Shown here one piece after another: positions 23,420-35,207 of a stretch of DNA of 64,000 nt. The position numbers and the translations under genes are program-made. Each line of letters opens with the position of its first letter. Positions within the stretch are counted from its first letter, which is position 1. Under the pieces are notes generated by a model. It had not been told where the DNA came from and ran no database searches. It worked only from the letters and a program-made list of their open reading frames with translations. Source of the DNA: Prinia subflava (lineage: Eukaryota; Chordata; Aves; Passeriformes; Cisticolidae); contig NC_086258.1 in NCBI RefSeq assembly GCF_021018805.1, forward strand, positions 8,409,081 to 8,473,080, written 5' to 3'.

Positions 23420-23512
23420 ATCCCTGGAATGTTCCAGGGGCTTGGGGCAGCCTGGGATGGTGGAAGGTGTCCCTGCACCGGATGATCCTTCCAGCCCAAA
23501 CCAGTCTGGAAT
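23420..23512 (+). mobile_element. CR1 LINE 3'-end fragment, plus orientation
   Basis: CATCCCTGGAATGTTCCAGG, GGCTTGGGGCAGCCTGGGAT, GGTGGAAGGTGTCCCTGC and GATGATCCTTCCAGCCCAAA appear in the order of a CR1 tail. There is a deletion between the GTCCCTGC and GATGATC blocks. It is truncated and inactive. Confidence 0.85.
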
Positions 23513-23725
23513 TCAAAAAGTGCTGCTGGTCACGAGGACAAATCCTCCTGTCAGGAATGGGGCGCCCAGCACCATCCACAGTGGTGCTGTCCTGCTTCCA
23601 AACCTGCTGGAAATCCGATTTTCCAAATGGTTTTGGTCCCATGGAAATGCCACCTGCACTTCCCAACCCTGTGCTGGAGACAATCCCCAGGGCTGGGTGT
23701 AATGGCATCACATTTACCAGTTTCT

Positions 23726-23773
23726 ATTTCCTAATTTCCTAATTTCCTAATTTCCTAATTTCCTAATTTCCTA
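23726..23773. repeat. 8 bp tandem repeat (ATTTCCTA), 6 copies
   Basis: Six perfect octamers, followed by a degenerate T-rich stretch to about 23800. Confidence 0.95.
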
Positions 23774-26017
23774 TTTTTTCTATTTCCTTTTATTTTTTAT
23801 TTTAATCCCATCAGGACATGTAGGGGCAGAATCTGTTTCCTCTTTAACTAAAAACCAAGCTGTGTTAACCCATGACACTGAGCTCCCTCCTCCTCCATCT
23901 CCCCAAATTTTGACCCGGGCCACCTCTGCAGGAAATTCCAATATTCCCAGTCAGGAAGCCAGATTCCAATGGGATGGATATTCCACAGCTTCCCAATCCA
24001 TTGATGTCATCTGAATTTTATATTTTACATCTAAAAGATCCCTCCCCAAAAAACCTGGAGCATTTCAGAAAACCACCCATCACTGTGGCTCAGCAGGGAT
24101 TTGTTTTTTTTTTTTCAAGTAATCAGATTTTTTTCCCGTAAATGAAGGGTAATTTCTTGCTAAAGCAAACCCTTTCCATTAGGAAAACATAAATTGTGGG
24201 AGGCTGGGAGGGTTTGTGTGCGTGCTGGGGCTTTTTTTGAGGCGAAACGTTGGAATTACTACTCATCATCAAAAATAGAGAGCTGCTCGGAGGCTGTGGG
24301 TGAGAAAATTGCCAGCTCTTATTGAATCTCTTATTTACTTGCAAAGTAAGAGAGGAGGTAAATAAGGAGCTCTGCAAAATATCTGCATCCCTGGCAATTT
24401 CCTTGTATTTTGACTTCCACCCACTTTCGTGGCTGGGTGGAAAGAGCAGGGAGCAGGGAATATAAAAAAAAAAAGCCCAAAATCACAACAAACCAGTGCT
24501 GTGTTTTCAGCAGGACAAATCACAGCCAATGTTTTATTTCCAGCTGGAATGTTCAGTGATAAATAAATGTTTGTGTGCTTGGGTCTCCAGTGGGTATCTG
24601 GGTGTTTTATCTGGAATTTCCCTGAACGAGGTCTGTGGATTTTCCCCAGTGAGACAGAGCCCAAATCCTGACTTTTCTACTTAAAAACTTATTATAAAGG
24701 GGTTTTTTTTCTGCTTAAAACTTTCCTCCTGTCCAAATCCATCAGCTCTCTGATGGTTCTGGTATTTTCCTCCCTTCCACAATCCTGCTTTAGGCCTGGA
24801 GCAGGCACTGAGCATCATTTGAAGATGGGCAAGTGACAGAGCCTTGTCTGCCTTGAAACCTCAGCTAATTCAGCCTTGTCTTCGCTGCTTTCATTCCAGT
24901 TAGGATCAGTTTTCCCACATTTCTGTGTTTCTGGCTGCATTCTCAGCCCACCTAGCCCTGCTTGTTCCATCAGTCCCCAAATCCACCCCATCAGCAGCAC
25001 CTCAGGTGAGCCCGGCCTCCCCGGGTCTCGTTTGCAGCTCTGTTAAAGTTTGTCAGATTAAAGTTTGCTGGAAAAAAACAAAAATGACAGGCAGAAACTC
25101 AGAGAGATCAGAGAAAGTTTAAATTGAAATCCCGTGTAAAACCTGTGCTAATCCTCCCCCACTGACAAATTTTAATTACCCAAAGATATTAAGGAAAAGC
25201 CGTGGTTTGTGCCTGCAGTCTTTAATTATGATTTTAGGCTTCCTTAAAGGGACAGCCCCAGAGGGAGCAGCTTAAATCAGCACTCTGGGGTGGAAACCCC
25301 CTTCCTTTCCCATCCTTTTCACCTGTTTAGCTTGGATTTGTCTTCAGTGGGATTCCCCTTGCTGTTGGATCAGACCCCAAAAAAAACCCTCAAACCCCAC
25401 CCAGGCAACGAAAACTCCACCAGGACTGAAATTAGAGGAGGAATACCCGAACTCTCACAGTTTGCACAGTAAATTTTCCTTGTGGGCTCCAAAGCCATCA
25501 TTTCATGTCTGCTCCCAGGTGACCCAAGCAGGGCCCTGCTGTCCCCTCCCCGGTGCTCCTGGTGGCATTTGGCTGGTGCCACCCTGGCCTGGCACCGCTG
25601 GGGCTGCACAGAGGGGGTTTCACTCCCAGCCCAGCAGCCTGGAACCACAACTGCACCATTCCAAGCCTCCAGGGGCTTTTCCTCGCTTCCCATGAAGATT
25701 TTATGACCCAAGTGTCTTGGCTTATGTAACCAAAATAAAAATTGTGTTCTATTTCATCTGTAGAAAGCAGCTGGGGGATGGTTTATTTTTCTTTATCTCT
25801 TGTAACTCGAGGAGGGTGGATGCCCTCTGATAAGAGCCCAGCTGTTAAACCAGGTGGGGCAGGGTTTGTGATCTCTGTCACTGCTGTCCATGCTGGGGAC
25901 AATCTGCTGTTAATGGGACACTGAGGGTCACCAGTGATGTGACACATTACACCAGTGCCCACCCTCTGGGGAGAGTGGTTTCCATCAGAGGGTAAGGAGC
26001 TCACAAGGCCTGGCAAA
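23774..26017. other. Unique non-coding sequence
   Basis: Mixed composition. CTTGCAAAGTAAGAG near 24340 lies in an AT-rich patch. Short T- or A-runs lie at about 24106-24117 and 24464-24474. Several TTAATTA and ATAAAT words occur in 24100-24360 and 25130-25250. No gene or transposon was recognised. Confidence 0.45.
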
Positions 26018-26071
26018 GTTGGGTTTTTGGGGGGTTTTTTGGGGGGTTTGTTTGTTTGTGGGTTTTTTTTT

Positions 26072-26108
<37 letters not shown>

Positions 26109-26727
26109 TGGGTTTTTTTTTGTTGTTGTTGTTTGGTTTGGTTTGGTTTGGTTTGGTTTTTTTTTGGTTGTTTGGTTTTTGTTGCTTTTTGTTTTGTTTT
26201 GTTTGTTTGGTGTTTTCTTTGTGGGTTGTTTTGTTTTGGTTTGGTTTTTGGTTTGTTTTTGGGGGGGGTTGGGGTTTTGGGGGTTTTTTTGTGGGGTTTT
26301 TTGGGGTTGTATTGGTTTGGTTTGGTTTGGTTTTTTGTTTGTTTTTTTGGGGGGGTGGGGGTTTTGGGGTTTTTTTTTTGTTTGGGTTCTTTTGTGTGTG
26401 TGTGTTTTGTTTGGTTGGGTTTTTTTGGGGTTTTTTTGTGTGTGTGTATGTTGTGTTTTTTGGGTTTTTTTGGGGGGGTTTTTTGGGGTTTTCTTGTTTG
26501 TTTGTTTGTTTTGGGGTGGATTTTTGGGGGGTTTTGGGGTTTTTTTGTTTGTTTTTGGGTGTTTTTGTTGTTGTTGTTTTTGTTGTTTTGTTGTTGTTTT
26601 TGGGGGGTTATTTTGGGTTTTTTTGTTTTTTGGTTTTTTGGGTTTTTTTGTTTTGGTTTGGGGTTTTTTGGTTTTTTTTTGTTTTGGGGGTTTTTTTTGT
26701 GGTTTTTTGTTTTGTTTTTTTGCCTTC
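26018..26727. repeat. 0.7 kb low-complexity tract of G and T only
   Basis: Almost every base is G or T on the plus strand. The tract holds a T-run of about 30 bases at about 26078-26107, GGTTT repeats near 26131-26158, TGTGTG runs near 26394-26404 and 26438-26446, and many GGGG/TTTT alternations. Only a few A or C bases interrupt it. It has high G-quadruplex and R-loop potential on one strand. The long open frames on both strands are artefacts. Confidence 0.96.
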
Positions 26728-27279
26728 TGAAATTCTGGCTTTTCCCAAAGCTGTGGAAGAGGAGCCGTTCCCCGTGGAGCTGCTGGCCACACATCGAGTG
26801 TCCACACTCACCAAGGAGCTGATGTGGAGTTTTCCAGTGCCATTCCCTCCCCACCAGCACCCCCTGAGCTGGAGGGGAGCTCCTGCTGCCAAAACATCCC
26901 CAGACAGATGAACAGAGCCTGCCCAGTGCCCGGGGTGGGTCCTGTGCCCCCCTGACCCTCTTTGGAGCTGCCTGACAATCCCTGGAAAGCTGCAGCTCTG
27001 ATTCCAGAGGTTTTGGAGCTTGTCCAGCACATCCCTCCCTGCTTTGTTTGCTTGTGTGGAAGCTCCAGGAGGGACCTTCAGGAGCCTTCCCTGGGCTCTC
27101 CAAGGACCCATCACGGCTGGAGACGGGGCTTTACTCATGGATTTACTGCATCCTGATCCAGGAAAAATCCCCACCAGGGCCTGTGGATGTGCCCCTCTCA
27201 TTCCTTTGATGGTGGCGGCGTTTGGAGGGAAGGGAAAGGAGAAAAAAAATTGCCTTTTCCCAAAGCATCCCTCTCCTGC
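26728..27279. other. Unique non-coding sequence
   Basis: Moderately GC-rich unique DNA after the G/T tract; no exon recognised. Confidence 0.5.
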
Positions 27280-27480
27280 ACGCACGAGCAGCCCCGAAAT
27301 TAAAGCGCTGCAGCTCGTTCTGCGATGGCTCTTAGCTTCACATCCTAATTGCTTAATTAAGCTGTCTTGATCCAGGTAATAATTGCAAACTTTCTATCTG
27401 AGGAAGGTTTGCCGAGTTAAGCAAGAATTGATGAAACATTTGCTGTCCTGGCGGAGCCGCCTGCTCTTCATTTCCTTCTG
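27280..27480. promoter_or_regulatory. Candidate conserved non-coding element
   Basis: Unique sequence with clustered homeodomain words: ATCCTAATTGCTTAATTAAG, GGTAATAATTGCAAAC and GAGTTAAGCAAGAATTGATG. It has a distinct boundary with GC-richer flanks. It is enhancer-like by composition only. Confidence 0.35.
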
Positions 27481-28556
27481 TTTCCTGGGAAAAGCCTCTT
27501 GGGGCCAAATTCTGGATTTCTTTCACCCGAATTGAAATGTGGGACCCATGAGGGAGCCACAAAGTGCTCCTGGCACTCCCTGCCCTGAGAGCAGGCACAG
27601 GAACAGCAAACCCGGCCAGCTCTGCACTCACCTGAGAGTTTGGCACTTGAGCAGCAATAAAAAATGAGATTTTCAATGGTGTCCAAATACCCAGAGGAAC
27701 AGCACGGTGTAAATTTCTCTGCTGCTCCCCTCACAAATTAACCAGCGTTGTCAATGTTTTGTGTCAGAAAAGAGGGGGAAACAAACCAAAAAAAATCCCA
27801 AATGAGACTTTGCAGGGTCGGGGATGTGCTCAGGGAGCAAAGAGCCCCTGTCCCCTCTCAACTCCGTCCCTGCTCATCAGCGCCCGGCAAAGGGACAAGG
27901 ACAAGCACAGAAATTCCCACCTGGCTCATTTTATTCCTGTCTTTTTTTTTCTGCAGCAAAGCTGGGTGGTGTGGATTTGTTCCCGCCCCTGGAGCAGCAC
28001 AGGAGCCAAATGCCAAAATTCTGCCTGCCTGTGTAAATTCCAACCTGCTGAAAGGAGGCAGAGGAGGGAAAGAAGGGCCAGCAGTGACCTCCCTCTTGTT
28101 TGCAGTGGAGGGAAGAGCTGCCTGAAACGCATGCAGGAGCATGAGGGAGCCTGCAGAACAAATATTGGCTCCTGCCCCTGCATGAAAAGGGAATTTGAGG
28201 CAGTGGAGGGGCTGCAAAGCAAAGCCAGACCCTCCTGCATCCCACGGGGTGACAAAATCCTGCTCCCAAAATGTTCCAAACGCTCCTCCTGTGGAAGGAG
28301 AAAGTTGTGCTGAATGCAGGACAGGCGTGGAGAGTCCTCCCAGGAGCATTTCTGAGCCTGGCAAGGGGCAGAGGAGGAGTTTGGGTATGAAAAGAGTCAA
28401 GCAGACAAGAGAGGAGGCAGATTTCAGGGGCAGAGACCAAATCAGCTCCACCAGCACTCAGCAAAATCAGAATTATCTCAGCAGGCCCCTCCAGCAGCAG
28501 TGGGACCACACCAGGAACAAGTTCTTGTGGAGTCTGGCAAGGAAAAGCTTTGCTAG
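27481..28556. other. Unique non-coding sequence
   Basis: A T-rich polypyrimidine tract ending CTGCAG at about 27942-27956 resembles a splice acceptor. The following frame has no recognisable protein, so it is not called an exon. Confidence 0.45.
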
Positions 28557-28631
28557 TTTTATTATTTTATTTTATTTTATTTTATTTTATTTTATTTTAT
28601 TTTATTTTATTTTATTTTTTATTTTATTTTT
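28557..28631. repeat. (TTTTA)n pentanucleotide array, about 75 bp
   Basis: Near-perfect TTTTA repeats; the same unit as the 22.2 kb array but on the opposite strand. Confidence 0.97.
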
Positions 28632-29480
28632 CTCACCAAGGCCGTCAAGCAGCCGGGGCAGAGGCAGCTTTAAGTGCTCGCTGTAGATTTTTCCCCTCAT
28701 TGAAGAGCCGAGGGAGCAGAGAGGTTTGTGATGAGCTGAGTTCAGCCAGGGCACGTTTAAAAACCATTTATTGGCTGAGAGGGAAGGTACAGGTCAGGCA
28801 AGGGCTGGGCAAAACCAGGCCATGGAACCCTAAAGGGCTCAGATCCAAAAGGAAAGATGAAAAATCTCCTTTTTCCACCCTAGATCAGGGGTTCTCTTTA
28901 ACCAGGTGGGGTTTTCTTTTTCTCCGTTAATAGAGGAGCTGCAGAGGCCCCAGTCCATCCTCTGGAGCTCTGGATTTTCCCCCCTCTATTCCCATCCTTC
29001 CCCTCCCTGAGCATCTCCCCTGTCCCCATCCCCAAGGGTGACAGAAAACTCCTCTTGTCACCAAAGCCACCGCCACCCTCAGGAGGACACCGGGGTCTTC
29101 AGAATCTTCCCCCAAAGTCCCCTGAGGAGGATTCACACACAGCAGCTCCCTGCCCTAAACACCCAATGATTTTCACCCGATTTACACCCAGGGGAGGTTT
29201 AAATCCGGCGCGTTCCTGCTTTTTTCCCTGCCCCAGAACCAAGCCCAGCATCTCCAGGGTGGCTCAGAGGAATCCCCGGGGCTGTGGGGTTCGGGGAGAG
29301 CCCCTTTTCCATCAACTCCTTCCCTTGAGAGCCTGGGGGCTTCTCCCTTTTCCTCCTGAGAGGAGCAAATCCGTCACTGCTGCTGTTCCAGGGGGGAAAA
29401 ACAGGCACAACACCCCTGCAGCTGCGGGGAGAAATCGCAGCCTCCTCACCCATTTCCTAAAGATTTTCTTCAGCTAAGAC
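28632..29480. other. Unique non-coding sequence
   Basis: No gene, RNA or repeat was recognised. Confidence 0.5.
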
Positions 29481-29912
29481 AAAAAAAATAAAAATAAAAA
29501 TAAAAATAAAAATAAAAATAAAAATAAAAATAAAAATAAAAATAAAAATAAAAATAAAAATAAAAATAAAAATAAAAATAAAAAATAATAAAAATAAAAA
29601 TAAAAATAAAAATAAAAATAAAAATAAAAATAAAAATAAAAAATAAAATAAAAATAAAAATAAAATAAAATAAAAATAAAAATAAAAAATAAAAAAATAA
29701 AAATAAAAATAATAAAAATAAAAATAATAAAAATTAAAATTAAAATAAAAATAAAAATAAAAATAAAAATAAAAATAAAAATAAAAAATAAAAAAATTTA
29801 AAATAAAAATAAAAATAAAAATAAAAATAAAAATAAAAATAAAAATAAATAAAAAATAAAAAAATTAAAATTTTTTAAAAATAAAAAAAAAAGAGAGAGA
29901 GAGGGAAAAAAA
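29481..29912. repeat. (AAAAAT)n hexanucleotide array, about 430 bp
   Basis: Nearly pure AAAAAT with occasional AAAAT and AATAAT interruptions, ending in a short GAGAGAGAGAGGG run. It is a long A-rich microsatellite. Confidence 0.98.
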
Positions 29913-30677
29913 AGCCACAGCATCTCCTCGCCAGTCGTGCGAGAAGTTCCCTTTAAAACGCATCTGTCAGGGATGAAATGCAAATAGGTGCACACGCAGG
30001 GCAGCGGAGAAGTGATCTGATGCCTTTGATTGTTCCTGCCTGAGCCTCGTAAATCATCTCCGCCTCAGTCCTGTGCCCTGCTTGCTAATTCCTGCCATTA
30101 CCGCTCCATTTATCCACCAGCGCCGTTGCTTTGAATCCGAAATGTTGGTTTAATGTGGTGCTGATGAGACGGCAGGCATTTACAAAAAGCACAGCAGCAA
30201 CCTGCTCTGGGGAGAATACAGATTTTTATTTTTATTTTTATTTTTTTTTCTCCCCCCCACTTTTCGAACCAGTAATAGCACAAAAGGAAATAGCATCTCT
30301 GGCAGCGGTTTCAAAGGCAATTGGAGCGATTTCGCAAAGGATTTTCTGGTGTCTGTAATCACGCACTTTATTCTTTTGATTTGCCCTGGCTCTGATGCTC
30401 GGAGCTCTCACTGAGGGCCGTGCCTTGGGGGAACGCGGCCCCTCCCCTGATTTATGAGCAGAAAATGTCTCAAACTGCGTTTGGAACTGCATTTAAACCC
30501 TTCCACACGTGCCCGGCCTCAGTTTTGGGGTGATGGGATGGGGGGGGTGCTCAGGGATGGGCTTTGGGGACCCTGGGGTCACTCCTGGTGTCCTGTGTCA
30601 CCTGTGGGAGCTGGTCCTGGGCACCACCAGCGCCAGGAATGAGAGAATTCACCTTGAGAAAAATGAGGTTCGCTTTC
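29913..30677. other. Unique sequence with a possible conserved block and a short TTTTTA repeat
   Basis: About 29930-30170 and 30260-30400 look like ordinary unique DNA with an octamer-type ATGCAAAT at 29978-29985. A short TTTTTA array lies at about 30220-30252. No exon was recognised. Confidence 0.45.
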
Positions 30678-30787
30678 TTAATAAAATGTATAAATTGATA
30701 AATGCAATAGATGTGCTGATAAATACAATAAATCTGCTGATAAAAGTGATAAATGCATTGATAAATGCAATAAATGTGCTGATAAAT
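30678..30787. repeat. 21 bp AT-rich minisatellite, about 5 copies
   Basis: The unit begins ATAAATGCAATA and ends TGTGCTG (21 bp); four full copies from 30698 follow one degenerate copy. Because 21 is divisible by three, a minus-strand frame stays open, but nothing supports coding. Confidence 0.93.
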
Positions 30788-31204
30788 GGGCCCAGCAGCC
30801 CTGGCAGGCTGGGCCGGTGCTCTGCAGTCAGCACCTGACACAGCCAGGGCAGCAGACCTGGCACTGATTTGTCCATTAAAACGTGAGATTCCCAAAGGGA
30901 ATTTTCAGATACCTGTGGTGCCACACAAAACAGGGAAAGCAGGGTGGGATATTTTCCAGCAGCTGCCTGGCAAAGGGATTCCCCAGGAGCAAACAGAGCT
31001 GGGCTCCACCTCTGCTGGTTTAAAATCCCTCAGGTCACTTTGCACCACCTAAAAATCTGCTCCAGCCTGGAATACAAACCTGGAAGGGCTCACTTTGGAA
31101 ATAACACCTGCACCAAAAGGGGAACTGGTGGCTTCCCTCCTGCCTCAGTTTCCCCACTCCTCCCACCACCACCAAGGGAGACATAAAACACCTCGAGAGT
31201 GTCT
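30788..31204. other. Unique non-coding sequence
   Basis: No gene or repeat was recognised. Confidence 0.5.
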
Positions 31205-31530
31205 GGCAGGAGGTTTGCATGCAAACATTAATCCCCATCCCAAGAATGATTAATTACTATTTGCCTGCTATTATTGTTTGTTTTCCATCAGCATCCTAGC
31301 TTTGGTTCTCTGCTGAATCCCACTCCTGATGCCAAGCCAGGGATATTTTAGGAAATGCAGATTATATAATATTTACATCTGTGCCACTTGTTTATTCCTC
31401 TCTGTCGGTTAATTTTATTACAGCTCCTCTCTCCCGAAAGCAGTGATTTGCAGAGCCAAAAGCAGGCTACGTGATTTCAAGGATGCACTAATTTTAATAA
31501 TTAAAAAGCTGCTGCCTTCCATCTGCCCGG
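31205..31530. promoter_or_regulatory. Candidate conserved non-coding element with a POU-type palindrome
   Basis: The perfect 14 bp palindrome GTTTGCATGCAAAC lies at 31213-31226 and carries two overlapping TTTGCAT octamer-like halves. It is followed by AAGAATGATTAATTAC, TATTATTGTTTG, GATTATATAATATTTAC, GGTTAATTTTATTAC and CTAATTTTAATAATT. The unique, AT-rich, motif-dense character suggests an enhancer; conservation is unproven. Confidence 0.38.
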
Positions 31531-32278
31531 GGAGGGAAGGAGAGGCAGCGGGAGGGCACGAGGCTCTCGTTGGGAAATCCTGCTCTGAACCAACCCCAAA
31601 AAGTGATGGGTCTCACCCAGCTGTGAGGGTTTCTCTTGGTTTTCTTCTCTGGGAAGAGGAAACAGACCCTAAGAAGGGAGAATAAGTAATTATGGGGATT
31701 TTTGGAGGGCTTGAGGAGGAGCTGGAGAACATGGACTGAAATAAAGCTGCGTTTCCCACCGGTCAGAGCCATCTCCTGTGACAGAAATGTGAAGTTTGCA
31801 GCAAAGCCAAGGTTCTGCTCCTTGGTGTGGCCAGGAAGGAGCAGCCAGCTGGAGGGAAATGCTCCTGTCCCCATCAGACAGAGCCTGGGGACCCCGAAAT
31901 GCAGCCCCCAGAAAGGACAGGGACACTGGCACAGGGCCACCAAAACAGGGGCCACCCTGCAGGGCACAGCAGCCACACAGGGCACAATAAAATCCCTTCT
32001 GCACTTCCAGGGTGTGTCCAGAGGGTCAATGAGTGGTTAAAAATGCCCCAAAACTGTCGGAGCTGGACCAGCCCGGGGGCTCCCAGAGCTGCTGTTGGGT
32101 TGGGTGAGTGGGTGCTGGGATGGGGGACCCCAAACACCAGAATAAACCAGTTCAGATGGTCGGGGATCATTTCCTGAGGATGGAAACCCCACAGCAATCT
32201 GAGTTTGCTCCTTTCCAGGCTGCCCCTCGAGGCCCTGTCTGCCCATCAAACCCAGCGCTCCCCACATTCCTGCTCTTC
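31531..32278. other. Unique non-coding sequence
   Basis: Mixed composition; no gene or repeat recognised. Confidence 0.5.
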
Positions 32279-32498
32279 CCTGCTGGAAAAGCTCCGGGCA
32301 TTGATGTAAAACCCCACAGAGCTGCTGGAAAAGCTCCTGGGCATTGATCTAAAACCCCACAGAGCTGCTGGAAAAGCCCCTGGGCATTGATCTAAAACCC
32401 CACAGAGCTGCTGGAAAAGCCCCTGGGCATTGATCTAAAACCCCACCGAGCTGCTGGAAAAGCCCCTGGGCATTGATCTAAAACCCCACAGAGCTGCT
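32279..32498. repeat. 43 bp minisatellite, about 5 copies
   Basis: GCTGCTGGAAAAGCCCCTGG followed by GCATTGATCTAAAACCCCAC recurs with an exact 43 bp period (first unit 42 bp). Copies differ by only a few substitutions. Confidence 0.96.
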
Positions 32499-33054
32499 CA
32501 GCACCGCTGAGAGCCCTGAATTCTGCCCCCAGCCCTCTCCCGTGTTTGACAGAGCTCCTGCAGGATTCCCACTCCGGTGACAAAAGCAGCATCTGCAGCA
32601 CATGGGGAGGGCTAAGGCAAATAACAGGCAGAGGTTAACAGCATTTCGGAAAATAAACCCCCCTGGAGCTGCTGCCACGTCTGGGCAGGGAATTTGAGCA
32701 GCAGGATGCAGAGGAAAATACAAAAGATGCAAATCAGAGCGGGCCAGGGGACGTGGGACAGGCGGGAGAGCTCCGTGGCACGAGCGCTTTGCAGAGGAGC
32801 AGATGTCTGTGCTGGCAGCAGGGGAAAAGAGGGGATTTGTTTGTGGAGAGGAGAAAAAAAATTAATCTTCTAATTTGGCTCGTGCATCAAAATCTGGAAC
32901 TTCATCCCCCAGGACACGAATCGCCGGCGTTTCCTCTCCCTGGCAGAGCAGGATGGAAGCTGGAGGGTGGCAGTGCCACCAAACACGGGCACCCAGGGGA
33001 CGCTTGGTGGTGCTGGCCAGCTCTGCAGGGTCCCACACATCCCTGCTCCACAGG
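32499..33054. other. Unique non-coding sequence
   Basis: No gene or repeat recognised before the A/C tract. Confidence 0.5.
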
Positions 33055-33347
33055 AAAAAATCGGGGAAAAAAAACCAACCAAAAAATACACACACACACA
33101 AAAAAAAAAAGAAAAAAAGGAAAAAGAAAAAAGAAAAAAAACAAAAACAAAACCAAAACCAAAATCCAACCCAAAACCCAAAAACAAACACATAAACAAA
33201 CCAAAAATACCCAACCAACCAAACAAAAAAAATCAAAAAAAACCCCCAAAAAACCACCAAATAAACCCACAAAAACCCCAAAAAACCCCCAAAAAAACCC
33301 CAAAAAACCCAAAAAAAACCCCAAAAACCAACCAAAAAAAAAAAAAC
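33055..33347. repeat. A/C-only low-complexity tract
   Basis: About 290 bp composed nearly only of A and C on the plus strand (some G at 33110-33137). It includes ACACACACAC and blocks of CCCCAAAAA type. It is the complementary-strand counterpart of the 26 kb G/T tract. Confidence 0.96.
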
Positions 33348-34029
33348 CCTGGGCATGGTTTATGGCTCCCACCAGGCTGGGATAATTCCTGATTCTGCCT
33401 CTCCTCCTTCCCTGCTTAGGAAAATGAGGAGTCCAGCCAGGGCTGTTCTGCAGGCAGCCAGCCCATAATTACACGCAGTGTTAGGTGCAGAAACATTTCC
33501 AAGGCTCTGCTGAGAGCAGAGCAGAGGGAGGGGCGCTGGATTGAATTGAAATCCCCTTCTGCAGCCCCTGGGCAGGGGTGGGCACTGCCCCCAGCACGCC
33601 CAGCCTGTGCCCCCCGCTCTGGCACAGCCCAGGGGCAGGAGGGGGTCCCTGGGGGGATTTTTGGGAGCCACGGGAGCTCCATCCCTGCTCCCTGCAGGAG
33701 CCAGAGCTCGCTCCCAGCCCTGCAGCAGTGCCCAGTTTTGCCAGTTTTGGCTGGCACAGAATGCCAGAGAATCAATCCCCTCCCCTTGCTGCTCTCCTCA
33801 GGTGCTCAGGGTGAATGTGCTGGTGCCCAGCATCCTTCTGGCAGGGTGATCTGCTCCTGAGGTTTGTCAGGAAAAGATCTTTTCTCCAGCCCCGCACCCA
33901 CCTGAGGGCCAAAAACAGCAAATAAAGGATAAGCAGAGGGAGGGCAAAGCCCCTGGGTGTGGGGGGTGTGCCCTCCCTGCTGGCACACAAAGTCACAATG
34001 GGTTTCATTTCCATTTGTTTACTCGAGGA
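33348..34029. other. Unique sequence between A/C tracts
   Basis: GC-rich unique DNA; no gene or repeat recognised. Confidence 0.5.
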
Positions 34030-34192
34030 CAAAAAAAAAACCCACAAAAAAAAACCCACAAAAAAACCCCAAACAAACAAACAAACAAAAAAAACCAAAC
34101 AAAAAACCAAACAAACAAACAAAAAAAAAAAAAAAACAAACCAAAAAACCCACAAAACAAAAAAAACCAAAACAAAACAAAAACCCAAAAAA
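34030..34192. repeat. A/C-only low-complexity tract
   Basis: About 160 bp of AAACCCA and AAACAAAC blocks with A-runs; the second of three A/C tracts within 2.2 kb. Confidence 0.95.
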
Positions 34193-34978
34193 AACAGGCC
34201 CAAAAACACCGTAGAAATATTTTTGGAGCACTAATAAAATGAGAAGTAAAGCTCAGAGAACAGTGAGGTGTTCACTGGCTCCCCCTCCATCCTTCCAGGG
34301 TGACAGTGACATCCCACACCCCAAAAATCTTTGGGGACACAGACAGGACAGAGAGATCCCATGGGGGTTTTGGGATGCACAGGAAGGCTCAGAGGATCCG
34401 GATCCCAAACCACTCCTCATCTCTGTCCTCTCTGAATTTTAATTATTGTGTTGGAGCAGATGACCCCACTGCCCCTCCAACCTTACCCTTCCTGGGATTC
34501 TGTGTTACCAACAAAAGGAACCCAGACCCTCTCATTTTCAAACAAAGGAGGGCTTAACCTGAAAAAATAAAAGTTTGGGTTAAAAACCTTCAAAATGGCT
34601 TCAACTTTTCCTCAGCAGTAGAAAAATTTCTGTATTTCTTCCCTTAAAAAAGCAGGTGGTGTTTGCCATGAGGGTGCAGACTGCAGTGATGTTCCCCAGC
34701 CTGTGTCTACAGCAAGAAAAAACACGCTTGCCAAAGACATTTTTATTCTGCTCCCACACAGGCTCCTTCTCTGCTCAGCAAAAGGGAATTTTCCCATTTT
34801 ACAGGAGGGAAGAAAACCTCTTTGCTGTTGTATCACCCCGGGAGCCACACATAAACACAGGGGCCCAGCAGTTCCCCTGGATGTCCCCTCCAAAGGAGGA
34901 GTGACAGCAGCTCCACGTGGAAAAGTAATGAGTTATGTTAATTGAGCTAGTCCTTGCAAATTTATATTGCTCCTGCAA
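34193..34978. other. Unique sequence between A/C tracts
   Basis: No gene or repeat recognised. Confidence 0.5.
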
Positions 34979-35207
34979 ATAGAAAAAAAAAAAACAAAAA
35001 ACAAAAAAAAAAAAAAAAAAAAAAAAAACCCTAAAAAAAACCCAAAACCCCCCCCCAAAAAAAAAACAAAACAAAAAACCCACAAAAAAAACACAAAAAA
35101 CAAAACAAAAAAAAAAAAAAAAAAAAAAAACCAAAAAAAAACCCCAAAAAAAGAGAAAAAAAACCAAAAAAAATCAAAAAAAAATCAAAAAAAACCCCAC
35201 CAAACCC
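34979..35207. repeat. A/C-only low-complexity tract
   Basis: About 230 bp with A-runs over 20 bases and CCCC blocks; the third A/C tract. A few G and T bases appear near its right end. Confidence 0.95.

Noticed and set aside
25985..27103. 372-codon minus-strand frame rich in K, N, Q, T and P
   Set aside because: It is the complement of the G/T-only tract. Absence of stops follows from composition.
30255..30280. TTCGAACC-like tRNA B-box at about 30264
   Set aside because: No A-box at the right distance and no cloverleaf could be drawn.
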